Assembly: GCA_027082895.1 (NCBI GenBank)
Contig: JALWTJ010000346.1
Coordinates: forward strand, 1-16,022
Source: Hyphomicrobiales bacterium
GTDB lineage: Bacteria; Pseudomonadota; Alphaproteobacteria; Rhizobiales; Devosiaceae
Length of the DNA stretch: 16,022 nucleotides
Direction: 5' to 3'
The notes beneath the pieces were generated by a model. That model had not been told where the DNA came from. It searched no databases and was given only the letters and a program-made list of their open reading frames with translations. Of this stretch, positions 7,601 through 15,326 are shown piece after piece; the stretch's first letter is position 1, and the number at the start of each line of letters is the position of its first letter. Made by a program: the position numbers and the translations under genes.

Positions 7601-7653
7601 AGTGTAGTGTTGGGCATGTGAGAGCGGGCGGGGGGCGTTTTTCGAATCAAAAG

Positions 7654-7689
7654 CGGGGTTCCGCCAAATGATTTGCCGGAAGTTCCCCG
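7654..7689. repeat. Long imperfect hairpin upstream of the permease gene
   Basis: CGGGG (7654-7658), TTCCG (7659-7663) and CAAA (7665-7668) pair with TTTG (7672-7675), CGGAA (7677-7681) and CCCCG (7685-7689), with one C-C mismatch and a 3-base bulge around a TGA loop. No T-run follows. It lies between the TAXI terminator and the candidate permease promoter. The rest of 7543-7833 shows no gene. Confidence 0.5.
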
Positions 7690-7750
7690 TATTTCCGCGG
7701 CGGGAACGGTTGGTTTTTTCCACAATATGGCAGTGCTGTTCTGCTGGTTC

Positions 7751-7778
7751 TTGAAATATTCGTTCCAGTGCATAAGAT
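7751..7778 (+). promoter_or_regulatory. Candidate promoter for the NCS2 permease
   Basis: TTGAAA (7751-7756), a 16-base spacer and TAAGAT (7773-7778) give a plausible sigma-70 promoter about 55 bases before the start codon. The call rests on motif match only. Confidence 0.4.
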
Positions 7779-7833
7779 CGTGCGGTTGAAAAGAATCCGG
7801 CAGGAAAGCCGCACATTTCAGGAGGGGACCAAA

Positions 7834-9189
7834 ATGACAGACACGAGCGCCGGGGCCAGTGAACGGCTTCGGGATCCGAACTATACGCCACCCTTGGCAC
7901 AGGCCATCCCGCTGGGCTTCCAGCATGTCATGGCCATGTTTGCTTCCAACATCACACCGGCAATCATCATAGCCGGTGTTGCAGGATTTGGCTTCGGGGC
8001 ACCGGAAGCCGACATTCCCGCCGTCATCTACATGATCCAGATGGCCATGCTGTTTGCCGGTGTGGCAACCCTGTTCCAGACCATCGGGTTCGGCCCCGTG
8101 GGCGCGCGACTGCCCATCGTGCAGGGAACCAGCTTTGCTTTTCTTCCCGTCATGATTCCGGCTGTTGCCGGGGCCGGTGTCGGAGGCATGGCCGGTCTGA
8201 CCACTGGTGTGCTCATTGGCGGCCTGTTCCACTTCTGCCTCGGCTTTGTCATCAAGCGCATACGTTTTGCCCTGCCGCCGCTGGTCACCGGTCTGATCGT
8301 TCTGCTGATCGGCCTGTTGCTGGTCAAGGTGGGCATTGAATATGCTGCGGGCGGCGCCGGGGACTTCAACAAGTCCAAGCCCGAATGGGGAGGCGTGGGG
8401 AACTGGACCATGGCCGGGGTAGTGATCCTCGTGACCATGTTCATCAAGTTCACCACGAAGGGCTTCCTGTCCATGGCATCGGTTCTTCTGGGCCTGATCG
8501 CGGGCTATATCGTGGCCTGGCTCATGGGCGCTGTCAATTTTTCCGGTGTATCCAGCGCCGCGGTGTTTGCATTGCCCCAGCCCTTCAAGTTCGGTTTCGA
8601 ATTGAACTGGGGCATCATCATCGGCATGTGCCTGATGGCTGTCGTCTCGGCAATCGAAACGGTGGGCGATACCTCCGGCATCACCAAGGGGGGCGCCGGG
8701 CGTGAGGCCACCGACAGCGAAATTGCCGGGGCCACCTTCGCCGATGGTTTGGGAACGGCGGTTGCCGGCCTGTTCGGCGGTCTGCCCAACACGTCATTTT
8801 CCCAGAATGTGGGTCTTGTGGCCATGACGGGCGTCATGAGCCGCCATGTGGTCACCATCGGTGCCCTGTTCCTGATCCTTGCCGGGCTGGTGCCCAAGGT
8901 GGGCGCGGTGATCAACACCATTCCCTTCCCGGTTCTCGGTGGAGGGGTAATCATCATGTTCGGCATGGTGGCCGCTTCCGGGGTCAACATGCTGTCCGAT
9001 GTGAAGTGGAACCGGCGCAACATGCTGATCTTTGCTGTTTCCCTGTCCCTAGGGATGGGATTGCAGCAGGTGCCCGACGCGCTCAAGTTCGCCGGCAGCA
9101 CCGTTCAGCTTCTGCTGGGAACCGGGCTCCTTCCGGCGGCCATTCTGGCCATCGTGCTCAATCTCATTCTTCCCGAAGAAACGGATTGA
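7834..9189 (+). CDS. NCS2-family nucleobase permease, xanthine/urate-like
   Basis: This is a 451-residue inner-membrane transporter of the nucleobase-cation symporter 2 (UraA/XanQ/UapA) family, normal in length. ATG 7834 is preceded by AGGAGG (7820-7825) with an 8-base spacer. The chain is hydrophobic throughout, with about a dozen or more membrane segments. Family motifs are QGTSFAF at 97-103 in the TM3 region, ETVGDTSG starting at Glu275 in the TM8 region (the substrate-contacting acid), and NTSFSQNVGLVAMTGV with Gln324 in the TM10 region. Uracil carriers have Glu and TR at this last motif, whereas xanthine and urate carriers have QN and TG, so purine import driven by protons or sodium is the better guess. 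It is transcribed alone: the TAXI terminator is upstream and its own terminator is at 9253-9282. No purine catabolic gene is adjacent. Confidence 0.92.
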   Translation: MTDTSAGASERLRDPNYTPPLAQAIPLGFQHVMAMFASNITPAIIIAGVAGFGFGAPEADIPAVIYMIQMAMLFAGVATLFQTIGFGPVGARLPIVQGTSFAFLPVMIPAVAGAGVGGMAGLTTGVLIGGLFHFCLGFVIKRIRFALPPLVTGLIVLLIGLLLVKVGIEYAAGGAGDFNKSKPEWGGVGNWTMAGVVILVTMFIKFTTKGFLSMASVLLGLIAGYIVAWLMGAVNFSGVSSAAVFALPQPFKFGFELNWGIIIGMCLMAVVSAIETVGDTSGITKGGAGREATDSEIAGATFADGLGTAVAGLFGGLPNTSFSQNVGLVAMTGVMSRHVVTIGALFLILAGLVPKVGAVINTIPFPVLGGGVIIMFGMVAASGVNMLSDVKWNRRNMLIFAVSLSLGMGLQQVPDALKFAGSTVQLLLGTGLLPAAILAIVLNLILPEETD

Positions 9190-9252
9190 TCGGCTTTTTT
9201 CGCAACGGCATGTCGGCAATCCGGCCTGTCCGCAGCAGAAACGCCACGAAAG

Positions 9253-9282
9253 AGGCCCGCCAATGGCGGGCCTTGTTCTTTC
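9253..9282. terminator. Bidirectional terminator between permease and erpA
   Basis: AGGCCCGCC (9253-9261) pairs perfectly with GGCGGGCCT (9265-9273) around a 3-base loop. TTGTTCTTT follows on the plus strand, and the minus strand also continues T-rich (CTTTC). It separates two converging genes, so it probably stops transcription from both sides. Confidence 0.85.
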
Positions 9283-9311
9283 CGGAATAAAGTTGCAGGA
9301 AAAGGGCCGGA

Positions 9312-9662
9312 TCAGGCCACGTCAAAACTGTTGCCGCAACCGCAGGAGGCAACCGTGTTCGGGTTGGTGATCTTGAAGGCCTGTCCCACCAGATCATCCA
9401 CATAATCGATGGTGGCGCCGCCCATGAACTGGCGGGATACGTCGTCGATCAGTACCATGGCACCTTCGCGTTCCAGCACCAGATCGTCCGGGCCCGGGGT
9501 TTCCTGCACCAGATTGTATTCGTACTGGAATCCGGAGCAGCCGCCCCCGGAAACGGCAATACGCAGGACGGTGCCGGCCGGCTCCTTTGACAGGATGCGC
9601 GCAATCTGTGTTCCGGCACGTTGCGTCAGTTCCACACCATTTCCAGCCTGTTCGTTCTTCAT
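9312..9662 (-). CDS. erpA: A-type iron-sulfur cluster carrier (ErpA/IscA family)
   Basis: This is a small cytoplasmic protein of 116 residues that receives an Fe-S cluster from the assembly scaffold and passes it to target enzymes. The three conserved cysteines are in place: Cys42 in SGGGCSGFQY, and Cys107 and Cys109 in ASCGCGNSFDV near the C-terminus. Length and the CGCG-S-F ending match the alphaproteobacterial ErpA group better than SufA or IscA, though this subgroup call is from pattern alone. The ATG at 9662 (minus strand) is chosen because the family begins shortly before the LTQRA segment; GGGAA lies seven bases upstream. It is divergent from dgt, an arrangement common in alphaproteobacteria, and converges on the permease with a shared terminator. 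No isc or suf genes are in the window. Confidence 0.93.
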   Translation of the reverse strand: MKNEQAGNGVELTQRAGTQIARILSKEPAGTVLRIAVSGGGCSGFQYEYNLVQETPGPDDLVLEREGAMVLIDDVSRQFMGGATIDYVDDLVGQAFKITNPNTVASCGCGNSFDVA

Positions 9663-9921
9663 GAATGCGTTCCCGAATGATTTCCTGTCTGATTCCACGG
9701 CAGTTGGCGCACGAAACGGTACGGCCCCCGCGCACCAACGGACATGCTGCAAGAACAGTCCGTCTCCCGTGTCAGACTATGGGTGTCCGTGTGTCCCTTT
9801 TCAAGCTGGCAAGTGCCGAAACGTTCATTCCCAGGTGGACATTCTAGCTTGCTGAAACCGCCGCATGGTGGCACTAAGCCTTTCAGCAACTGCACGTTCA
9901 GCCTGTCCGTGGAAATCCGCC
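9663..9921. promoter_or_regulatory. Divergent erpA/dgt intergenic region
   Basis: This 259-base space between two divergent genes should contain both promoters. No gene is seen in it. On the dgt side, TTGCTG (9849-9854) and CACTAA (9872-9877), 17 bases apart, are a weak promoter candidate that overlaps the hairpin at 9849-9889. I could not pick out a convincing erpA promoter or an iron-regulator site. Confidence 0.4.
9849..9889. repeat. Inverted repeat in the dgt 5' region
   Basis: TTGCTGAAA (9849-9857) pairs perfectly with TTTCAGCAA (9881-9889). Inside it, CCGCC (9858-9862) pairs with GGTGG (9867-9871) around GCAT, leaving a one-sided 9-base bulge. It ends 32 bases before the dgt start codon and could be an mRNA leader structure or a protein-binding site. 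Confidence 0.5.
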
Positions 9922-11058
9922 ATGCCCAGACACCTGGCCCCTTACGCCTCCGACCCGCAAAAGAGCCGCGGCCGCCAGTTTGCGGCATCGGACAGTCCGA
10001 CACGATCCGAATTTCAGCGTGACCGGGACCGGATCATCCATTCCACCGCTTTCCGGCGCCTGCAACACAAGACCCAGGTGTTTCTTCACCACGAGGGGAA
10101 TCATTTCCGCACCCGGCTGACCCACACCCTTGAAGTTTCCCAGATTGCCCGCTCCATCGCCCGGGTTCTGAACCTGAACGAGGATCTGGCAGAAGCGGTT
10201 GCCCTTGCTCACGATCTGGGGCACACCCCTTTTGGCCATGCCGGGGAGCGGGCGCTGGACCGTGCCATGGCCCCCTGGGGCGGCTTTGATCACAATTTGC
10301 AGTCCCTGCGGGTGCTGGTCATGCTGGAAAACCGCTACGCTGACCATGACGGGCTGAACCTGACATGGGAAACCCTTGAGGGAACCCTCAAACACAACGG
10401 GCCGCTGCACGGGGAGGTCGATCTTTCCTTCCTCGGGGACAGCCTTGATCTGGAAACCGGTACCCATGCCTCCCTGGAAGCGCAGGTTGCCGCCATTGCC
10501 GACGATATCGCCTATGATTCCCACGACATTGACGATGCCCTTCGCGCCGGTGTCCTTTGCTTTGAACAGTTGGGACAGGTGCCTCTTCTGGCCGAATTGC
10601 TGGGGGATGTGGATTCCCGCTGGCCCAACCTGTCCGAGCAGCGCCGTGCCCATGAACTGCAGCGCCGGCTGATAACCCGGTTCGTGGAAACGGCCATTGC
10701 CACCAGCGCAGCGGCCATTGAGAACCTTTCTCTGGACAGTTCCGAGGCGGTGCGCGCCCATGCAACGGCCCTGATCCGCTTTTCGCCGCAGATCCAGGAG
10801 CAGGAACGCCAGTTGAAACAATTTCTTTTCGCCCAGGTTTATCGCGCCCCGGACGTGATGGAGCGTGTCCGCCAGGCCGAACGGATCGTTTCGGACCTGT
10901 TTGGCGCCTATATGGAAAAGGATGTCCTGCCGGCCCCCTGGCAGCAGCGCGCCGATGCCGCATCTGACTTGCGCGCCCGGGCCCGGATTGTCGCAGACTA
11001 TATTGCGGGCATGACAGACCCGTTTGCCAGGGCCGAGCACCAGCGGATTTTCCCTTGA
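9922..11058 (+). CDS. dgt: dGTPase-like dNTP triphosphohydrolase
   Basis: The product belongs to the HD-domain Dgt family (type 2-like), which splits dNTPs into deoxynucleoside and triphosphate and so limits dNTP pools. It has 378 residues. The N-terminus LAPYASDPQKSRGR and FQRDRDRIIHSTAFRRL is highly typical. Metal ligands are visible as His68 in RTRLTHTLEV, the His97-Asp98 pair in ALAHDLGHTPFGHAGE, and the DDIAYDSHD segment with Asp194/Asp195. ATG 9922 was chosen because it lies just before the conserved LAPYAS start; its ribosome-binding site is weak, and an upstream in-frame GTG-type extension would read through the hairpin at 9849-9889. argS follows 158 bases downstream in the same direction, so co-transcription is possible. 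Substrate range and allosteric control cannot be read from the sequence. Confidence 0.94.
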   Translation: MPRHLAPYASDPQKSRGRQFAASDSPTRSEFQRDRDRIIHSTAFRRLQHKTQVFLHHEGNHFRTRLTHTLEVSQIARSIARVLNLNEDLAEAVALAHDLGHTPFGHAGERALDRAMAPWGGFDHNLQSLRVLVMLENRYADHDGLNLTWETLEGTLKHNGPLHGEVDLSFLGDSLDLETGTHASLEAQVAAIADDIAYDSHDIDDALRAGVLCFEQLGQVPLLAELLGDVDSRWPNLSEQRRAHELQRRLITRFVETAIATSAAAIENLSLDSSEAVRAHATALIRFSPQIQEQERQLKQFLFAQVYRAPDVMERVRQAERIVSDLFGAYMEKDVLPAPWQQRADAASDLRARARIVADYIAGMTDPFARAEHQRIFP

Positions 11059-11216
11059 AAAAGCAAACTTTGAACGACATCTGCCACCTGCACCGGCCGG
11101 GCAGGGCGGGTGCTGAACCTGGGAAGAATTGACCTTGCTCACCTAATGCGATAGCGCAGGTCAGCGGCCAGCCGCGACACCCCCTTACCCGCAACCCGAC
11201 AGGAAAAGTTCCCTCC

Positions 11217-12971
11217 ATGGATGTATTTGCCAGCATTTCCGACAAGATCAAGACGGCACTGGGAGAGCTTTATCCCGATGCCGGGGACATGGACACGCTT
11301 GCTGCGCGCGCCACCGTCGAGCCGCCGCGCGACGCCGCCCATGGCGACGTTTCCTCCAATATCGCCATGCTGTGCGCAAAGCCCCTCAAGAGCAATCCGC
11401 GCGAGGTGGCCACGAAGATTGCAGATCGCCTGTCCGAAGATCCCGACATCGTTTCGGTGGAGGTCGCCGGGCCGGGCTTTCTCAATTTCCGGCTGGCCGC
11501 GAACATGTGGGCGGCAGTGTTGCAATCGGTCCTTGACCGGCCCCGGGATTTCGGGCGCCCTGTCTCCGGGGAGCGTTCCCGGGTAAACGTGGAATTCGTT
11601 TCCACAAACCCCACCGGTCCCCTGCATGTGGGCCATACGCGGGGAGCCGTGTTCGGTGATGCGCTGGCCGCGCTGCTGGCCTTTTGCGGTCATGACGTCA
11701 CGCGCGAATATTATGTGAATGATGCGGGCGCACAGATCGACGTTCTGGCCCGGTCGGCCTTCCTGCGTTATCGTGAAGCACTGGGAGAGGATATCGGCAC
11801 CATTCCCCAGGGGCTTTATCCGGGGGACTATCTTGTGCCCGTCGGGCAAGCCATGGCCGATCGGTTTGCCGATACCCTGCTGAACATGCCCCAAGAGGAA
11901 TGGCTGGCGCTGGTCAAACCCTTCGTGCTGGAGCAGATGATGGATCTGGTGCGGGCGGACCTGAAACTGCTCGGCATCACCCATGACACGTTCTTTTCCG
12001 AACAGACCCTGCACGGCGAGGGGGGGCTGATTGAAAAGACCCTGGCCGACCTGCGCCGGAAGGGGCTTGTCTATCAGGGGAAACTGGACCCGCCCAAGGG
12101 CAAGGTGCCCGAGGATTGGGAAGATCGGGAACAGACCCTGTTCCGTGCTACCGATTTCGGCGACGATACGGACCGCCCTCTGGTCAAGTCCAATGGCGAT
12201 TACACCTATTTCGCCGCGGATATTGCCTATCACCGGGACAAGTTCCTGCGCGGTTTCAACGATCAGATCATCGTTCTTGGCGCCGACCATTCCGGTTACA
12301 CCAAGCGGCTTCAGGCCGCCGTGCGCGCCGTTTCGGACAACAAGGCATCCATTGATGTCAAGATTTGCCAGATCGTGCGGCTGATGCGTGATGGCAAGCC
12401 ATTCAAGATGTCCAAGCGGGCAGGGGACCTGATCACGGTGCGCGATCTTGTCGGTGAGGTGGGCACGGATGCCGTCCGGTTCATGCTTTTGTTCCGACGC
12501 AACGAGGCCGCCATGGATTTCGACTTCGCCAGGGTGAAGGAGCAGACCCGCGACAACCCGGTCTTTTATGTGCAATATGCCCACGCCCGCGCCCATTCCG
12601 TCAACCGTACTGCAGCACGGGACATGCCGGAACTGGATACGTCCATTGACGCGTTGCGCGCGGCGGATCTTTCCCTGCTGACCAGCGCGGCCGAAGTCGA
12701 CCTTCTGCGCATGCTGGCCCAGTGGCCCCGGCAGGTTGCGGCAGCAGCCCGCACCCACGAACCCCATCGGATTGCCTTTTACCTTTATGACCTTGCTGCA
12801 GCCTTTCACGGTTTCTGGTCCAGGGGCAAGCAGGACCCCTCGTTACGTTTTGTTAACCAGCAGCAACCAGAATTGACCCGGGCACGACTCGCCATGGTCT
12901 GGGCCACGCGGCAGACCCTGGCACTGGGCCTTGGGCTTCTGGGGGTAAGCGCGCCTGAAGAACTTTCATAA
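11217..12971 (+). CDS. argS: Arginine--tRNA ligase
   Basis: This is a class I synthetase that charges tRNA-Arg. It has 584 residues, normal for bacterial ArgS. Visible parts are the N-terminal tRNA-binding additional domain (about residues 1-90, with PPRDAAHGDVSSNIAM), the adenylate-binding signature VEFVSTNPTGPLHVGH with HVGH at 137-140, the segment YVNDAGAQID, LGADHSGYTKRL near 354-365, KMSK at 397-400 in FKMSKRAGD, and the C-terminal DALR anticodon-binding domain with NPVFYVQYAHARAHS. ATG 11217 has AGGAAAAG at 11201-11208, slightly distant. It lies between dgt and the SPOR gene, the usual alphaproteobacterial order. The 158-base gap before it has no gene; a TTGACC at 11129 could belong to a weak promoter. 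Confidence 0.97.
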   Translation: MDVFASISDKIKTALGELYPDAGDMDTLAARATVEPPRDAAHGDVSSNIAMLCAKPLKSNPREVATKIADRLSEDPDIVSVEVAGPGFLNFRLAANMWAAVLQSVLDRPRDFGRPVSGERSRVNVEFVSTNPTGPLHVGHTRGAVFGDALAALLAFCGHDVTREYYVNDAGAQIDVLARSAFLRYREALGEDIGTIPQGLYPGDYLVPVGQAMADRFADTLLNMPQEEWLALVKPFVLEQMMDLVRADLKLLGITHDTFFSEQTLHGEGGLIEKTLADLRRKGLVYQGKLDPPKGKVPEDWEDREQTLFRATDFGDDTDRPLVKSNGDYTYFAADIAYHRDKFLRGFNDQIIVLGADHSGYTKRLQAAVRAVSDNKASIDVKICQIVRLMRDGKPFKMSKRAGDLITVRDLVGEVGTDAVRFMLLFRRNEAAMDFDFARVKEQTRDNPVFYVQYAHARAHSVNRTAARDMPELDTSIDALRAADLSLLTSAAEVDLLRMLAQWPRQVAAAARTHEPHRIAFYLYDLAAAFHGFWSRGKQDPSLRFVNQQQPELTRARLAMVWATRQTLALGLGLLGVSAPEELS

Positions 12972-12977
12972 TTCAGG

Positions 12978-12989
12978 CACAATATTGTG
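12978..12989. promoter_or_regulatory. 12-base perfect palindrome, possible operator
   Basis: CACAATATTGTG reads the same on both strands. It lies in the argS-SPOR gap, ten bases upstream of an exact TATAAT, where the -35 region of that promoter would be. A dimeric regulator binding here would cover the promoter. Chance occurrence cannot be excluded from one copy. Confidence 0.4.
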
Positions 12990-12999
12990 GTGTCTGGCG

Positions 13000-13005
13000 T
13001 ATAAT
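13000..13005 (+). promoter_or_regulatory. Consensus -10 element before the SPOR gene
   Basis: An exact TATAAT lies 50 bases before the SPOR start codon. No good -35 is seen at 16-18 bases upstream (GCACAA at 17), so activity may depend on an activator or be weak. It suggests that the SPOR gene can be transcribed separately from argS. Confidence 0.5.
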
Positions 13006-13055
13006 TCTCAGAATGGTTCACAGTACCGGACATCAAAACGAAGGATAACTGGATC

Positions 13056-15326
13056 ATGGACACGGCAAAACCGTTGAAACCGTCCAGAAAGGCCGATCCC
13101 GCCGACGATCTCATTGAAGAATTGGCGCGGGTAATGGCTGACAACGCCCAGAGCAGCACCCAGGGACAGAGCGCGACCCACGGACAGACCACACCCCAGC
13201 GCCAGCCTGCTGCACAGGGCCGGTCCGCCGCAGGCGCAACGCCGCAGCCCCCGGCTGGCGGCACCGCACCGCATGAAAATACCCCCTCGGGCCGTCTCAA
13301 TCTGCGTTCGCTGGATCTGGGCGCCCCGAAGGCTCCCGCGACACCGGTGCGCGCACCTTCTGCGCCCCCTTCACCCCCCCAGCCTTCCGCACCGTCCCCG
13401 CGCCCTGCCGCCACTGGGGCTGGGGCAGGTCAGAGCGCCGCCCCACAAGGTGCCAAGCCGTTGGATTTCGATTTCGGGTTCGGCTCCGGTACACGGGGCG
13501 ATTCTGCCTCTCAAGCCCCCGCTTCTCAAACATCCGCTTCTCAAGGGACGGGGGCCGGCACCCCTGACCCGCGGGCAAATCCCGGTGGGCAGGAACAGCC
13601 CGCACCTTCCCCGCCCGCTACGCCTCCGGCAAATGATCCCATTGCCGACCTGATCAACGCCACCGTTACCCGGCAGGTGCCGGCAAATGATGTGGAAACC
13701 CCTGCGCCCGGCGCAATGCCGGCTTCGGAAAAGCCTGCGCAGGCGGACAGTTTTGCTGCCCCGCCGGTTTTCGGTCTTGCAGGAAAGCCGTCAGGCAGTT
13801 CTCCTGCCTCGCCGTCCTCTCCTGCCGCCGGTACCCCGGAACCTGCTGCTCCTCGGAACACCGATATGGCATCGCAGGGCAGGGGTGCCAGTGACAATTT
13901 GGCGCTGGATGAGATTGAATCCCTGATCGGAGAATCGGTCAAGGTGGGCGACTCGTCCCCAACCCCTTCTCCTTCTGCGCCTTCCCCTTCCGTGCAACCT
14001 CTTGGAGACGCCAGCGCACAGATGGCGGTGGAAGGCCCCGCGGCAACACCTTCTGCCGGCCCCGCAACCAATGATGTGCGGGACACCGCGCGCGCTCCAT
14101 CCGAGGCGCCTTCCCGGGCACCGGAAAACAACGCCCCGGACAGTGCAGAAGCCGCCATCCTTCAGGCCATGGAGGCCGCAGGAACGGCAACAGCCCAGGC
14201 AGGCCTGACGGCACGTCAGGGCGAAGGCACTGCCGGGATATTCCCGCCCGCCGCTTCCCCCGTGAACGCTGAGGATGAAGCCGATGCTCCCCTGCTTGCC
14301 GAGGGCAGGGTGGACCGGGCGGCCATGTCGGGCGGATCGCGTTCCAGGATTTTTGTCCCCCTGTTCGGGCTGGTACTCGTTGCCGCCATCGGGATCGGAA
14401 CCTACATGTTCCTCAATCCGGGAGGGGATTCCGCGGAAGCCCCCGTTCTGACCGCGGACAGTTCGCCGGTTCGCGAAACGCCGCCGCAGCAGCAGAACAG
14501 CGATGAACCCCGTTCCGTGGTCCTCAATGATCTGGGCGTTGCATCGGCAGAACAGCCCCCCCAGGATGAGCAGCTTGTGTCCCGCGATGAAACCCAGGGA
14601 GCAACCGGCAATCTGATCCGTCAGGTCATCACGCAGGACGCCAGCGAAAACGGCCTTGCCAACCGGCGCGTGCGCACGGTGACGGTGCGTCCCGACGGCA
14701 CCATCATCACTGGTGAGGATTCCGTTGCCGGTGGTCAGGAACTGCCGGTGGATCAGCCCAACCTGCCCGAATTGCCGGCAAATGCCATCAACACCGAACT
14801 GTCCAACACCACGGTCGCGGCGCTGCCGAACGATGCGCTGGCACTGGCAACCAATGCCGCACCGCGCAATCTTGTGACCGTTGACGGCAATACGGTTCCC
14901 TTCCCCCAGCCGCGCCTTGCCAACCGGTCCGAGCGGGCCGCCGCCGCCAGAAGTGCGGCCCTGCGTCTGCCCCCGTCCGGCGGCATAACGCCGAACACGT
15001 CAACAACTCCCGTCCCGCCAGCCAATATCGGCCAGCCCGCCACCCCGGCTCCAGTGACCAGTTCGCAGCCGGTGACCAACCCGCAGGCCTTCGTGCAGCT
15101 GGCTTCCCAGCGCAGCGAAGACGTGGCCCGCCAGACGGCCGCCTCGCTTCAGCGGCGCTATGCCAGTGCCCTGAACGGCGGTTCGCTGATCGTGCGCCGG
15201 GTGGATCTGGGGACGCGTGGCGTCTATTTCCGGGTTCAGTTGCCCACTGCTTCCCTGAGCAGCGCCAACGCGATCTGCGATGCCATCAAGAATGCCGGGG
15301 GCGACTGCTTTACCCGCACCAACTGA
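13056..15326 (+). CDS. SPOR-domain membrane protein with long disordered cytoplasmic arm
   Basis: The product has 756 residues and is a predicted single-pass inner-membrane protein. ATG 13056 has AAGGA at 13041-13045. Residues 1-431 are low-complexity, rich in Pro, Ala and Ser, interrupted by short likely helices (DDLIEELARVMADNA near 11-25, DPIADLINATVTRQV near 194-208, LALDEIESLIGESV near 282-295, and near 364-376). Residues 432-453 form one membrane helix. A periplasmic linker follows, including VRTVTVRPDGTIITGEDS near 540-557. The C-terminal SPOR domain is residues about 678-754 (FVQLASQRSEDVARQ ... VYFRVQL ... CDAIKNAGGDCF). SPOR domains bind peptidoglycan strands lacking stem peptides at division sites, so a role in septation or cell-wall remodelling is inferred. 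Position after argS matches other alphaproteobacteria; nagZ, normally next, is absent. Confidence 0.9.
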   Translation: MDTAKPLKPSRKADPADDLIEELARVMADNAQSSTQGQSATHGQTTPQRQPAAQGRSAAGATPQPPAGGTAPHENTPSGRLNLRSLDLGAPKAPATPVRAPSAPPSPPQPSAPSPRPAATGAGAGQSAAPQGAKPLDFDFGFGSGTRGDSASQAPASQTSASQGTGAGTPDPRANPGGQEQPAPSPPATPPANDPIADLINATVTRQVPANDVETPAPGAMPASEKPAQADSFAAPPVFGLAGKPSGSSPASPSSPAAGTPEPAAPRNTDMASQGRGASDNLALDEIESLIGESVKVGDSSPTPSPSAPSPSVQPLGDASAQMAVEGPAATPSAGPATNDVRDTARAPSEAPSRAPENNAPDSAEAAILQAMEAAGTATAQAGLTARQGEGTAGIFPPAASPVNAEDEADAPLLAEGRVDRAAMSGGSRSRIFVPLFGLVLVAAIGIGTYMFLNPGGDSAEAPVLTADSSPVRETPPQQQNSDEPRSVVLNDLGVASAEQPPQDEQLVSRDETQGATGNLIRQVITQDASENGLANRRVRTVTVRPDGTIITGEDSVAGGQELPVDQPNLPELPANAINTELSNTTVAALPNDALALATNAAPRNLVTVDGNTVPFPQPRLANRSERAAAARSAALRLPPSGGITPNTSTTPVPPANIGQPATPAPVTSSQPVTNPQAFVQLASQRSEDVARQTAASLQRRYASALNGGSLIVRRVDLGTRGVYFRVQLPTASLSSANAICDAIKNAGGDCFTRTN

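Noticed and set aside
7601..7833. Purine riboswitch ahead of the NCS2 permease
   Set aside because: I could not find the three-way-junction core or loop motifs of a purine riboswitch; the hairpin present is a simple stem.
6484..9189. TAXI protein and NCS2 permease as one two-part transporter
   Set aside because: NCS2 carriers are not known to use binding proteins, TAXI proteins use TRAP subunits, and a strong terminator separates the two genes.
9898..11142. 414-codon minus-strand frame opposite dgt
   Set aside because: It is a shadow of the Dgt coding sequence, with no motif and no ribosome-binding site that would support it.
11139..12809. 556-codon minus-strand frame opposite argS
   Set aside because: argS has all its catalytic motifs on the plus strand; the antisense product has no recognisable domain.
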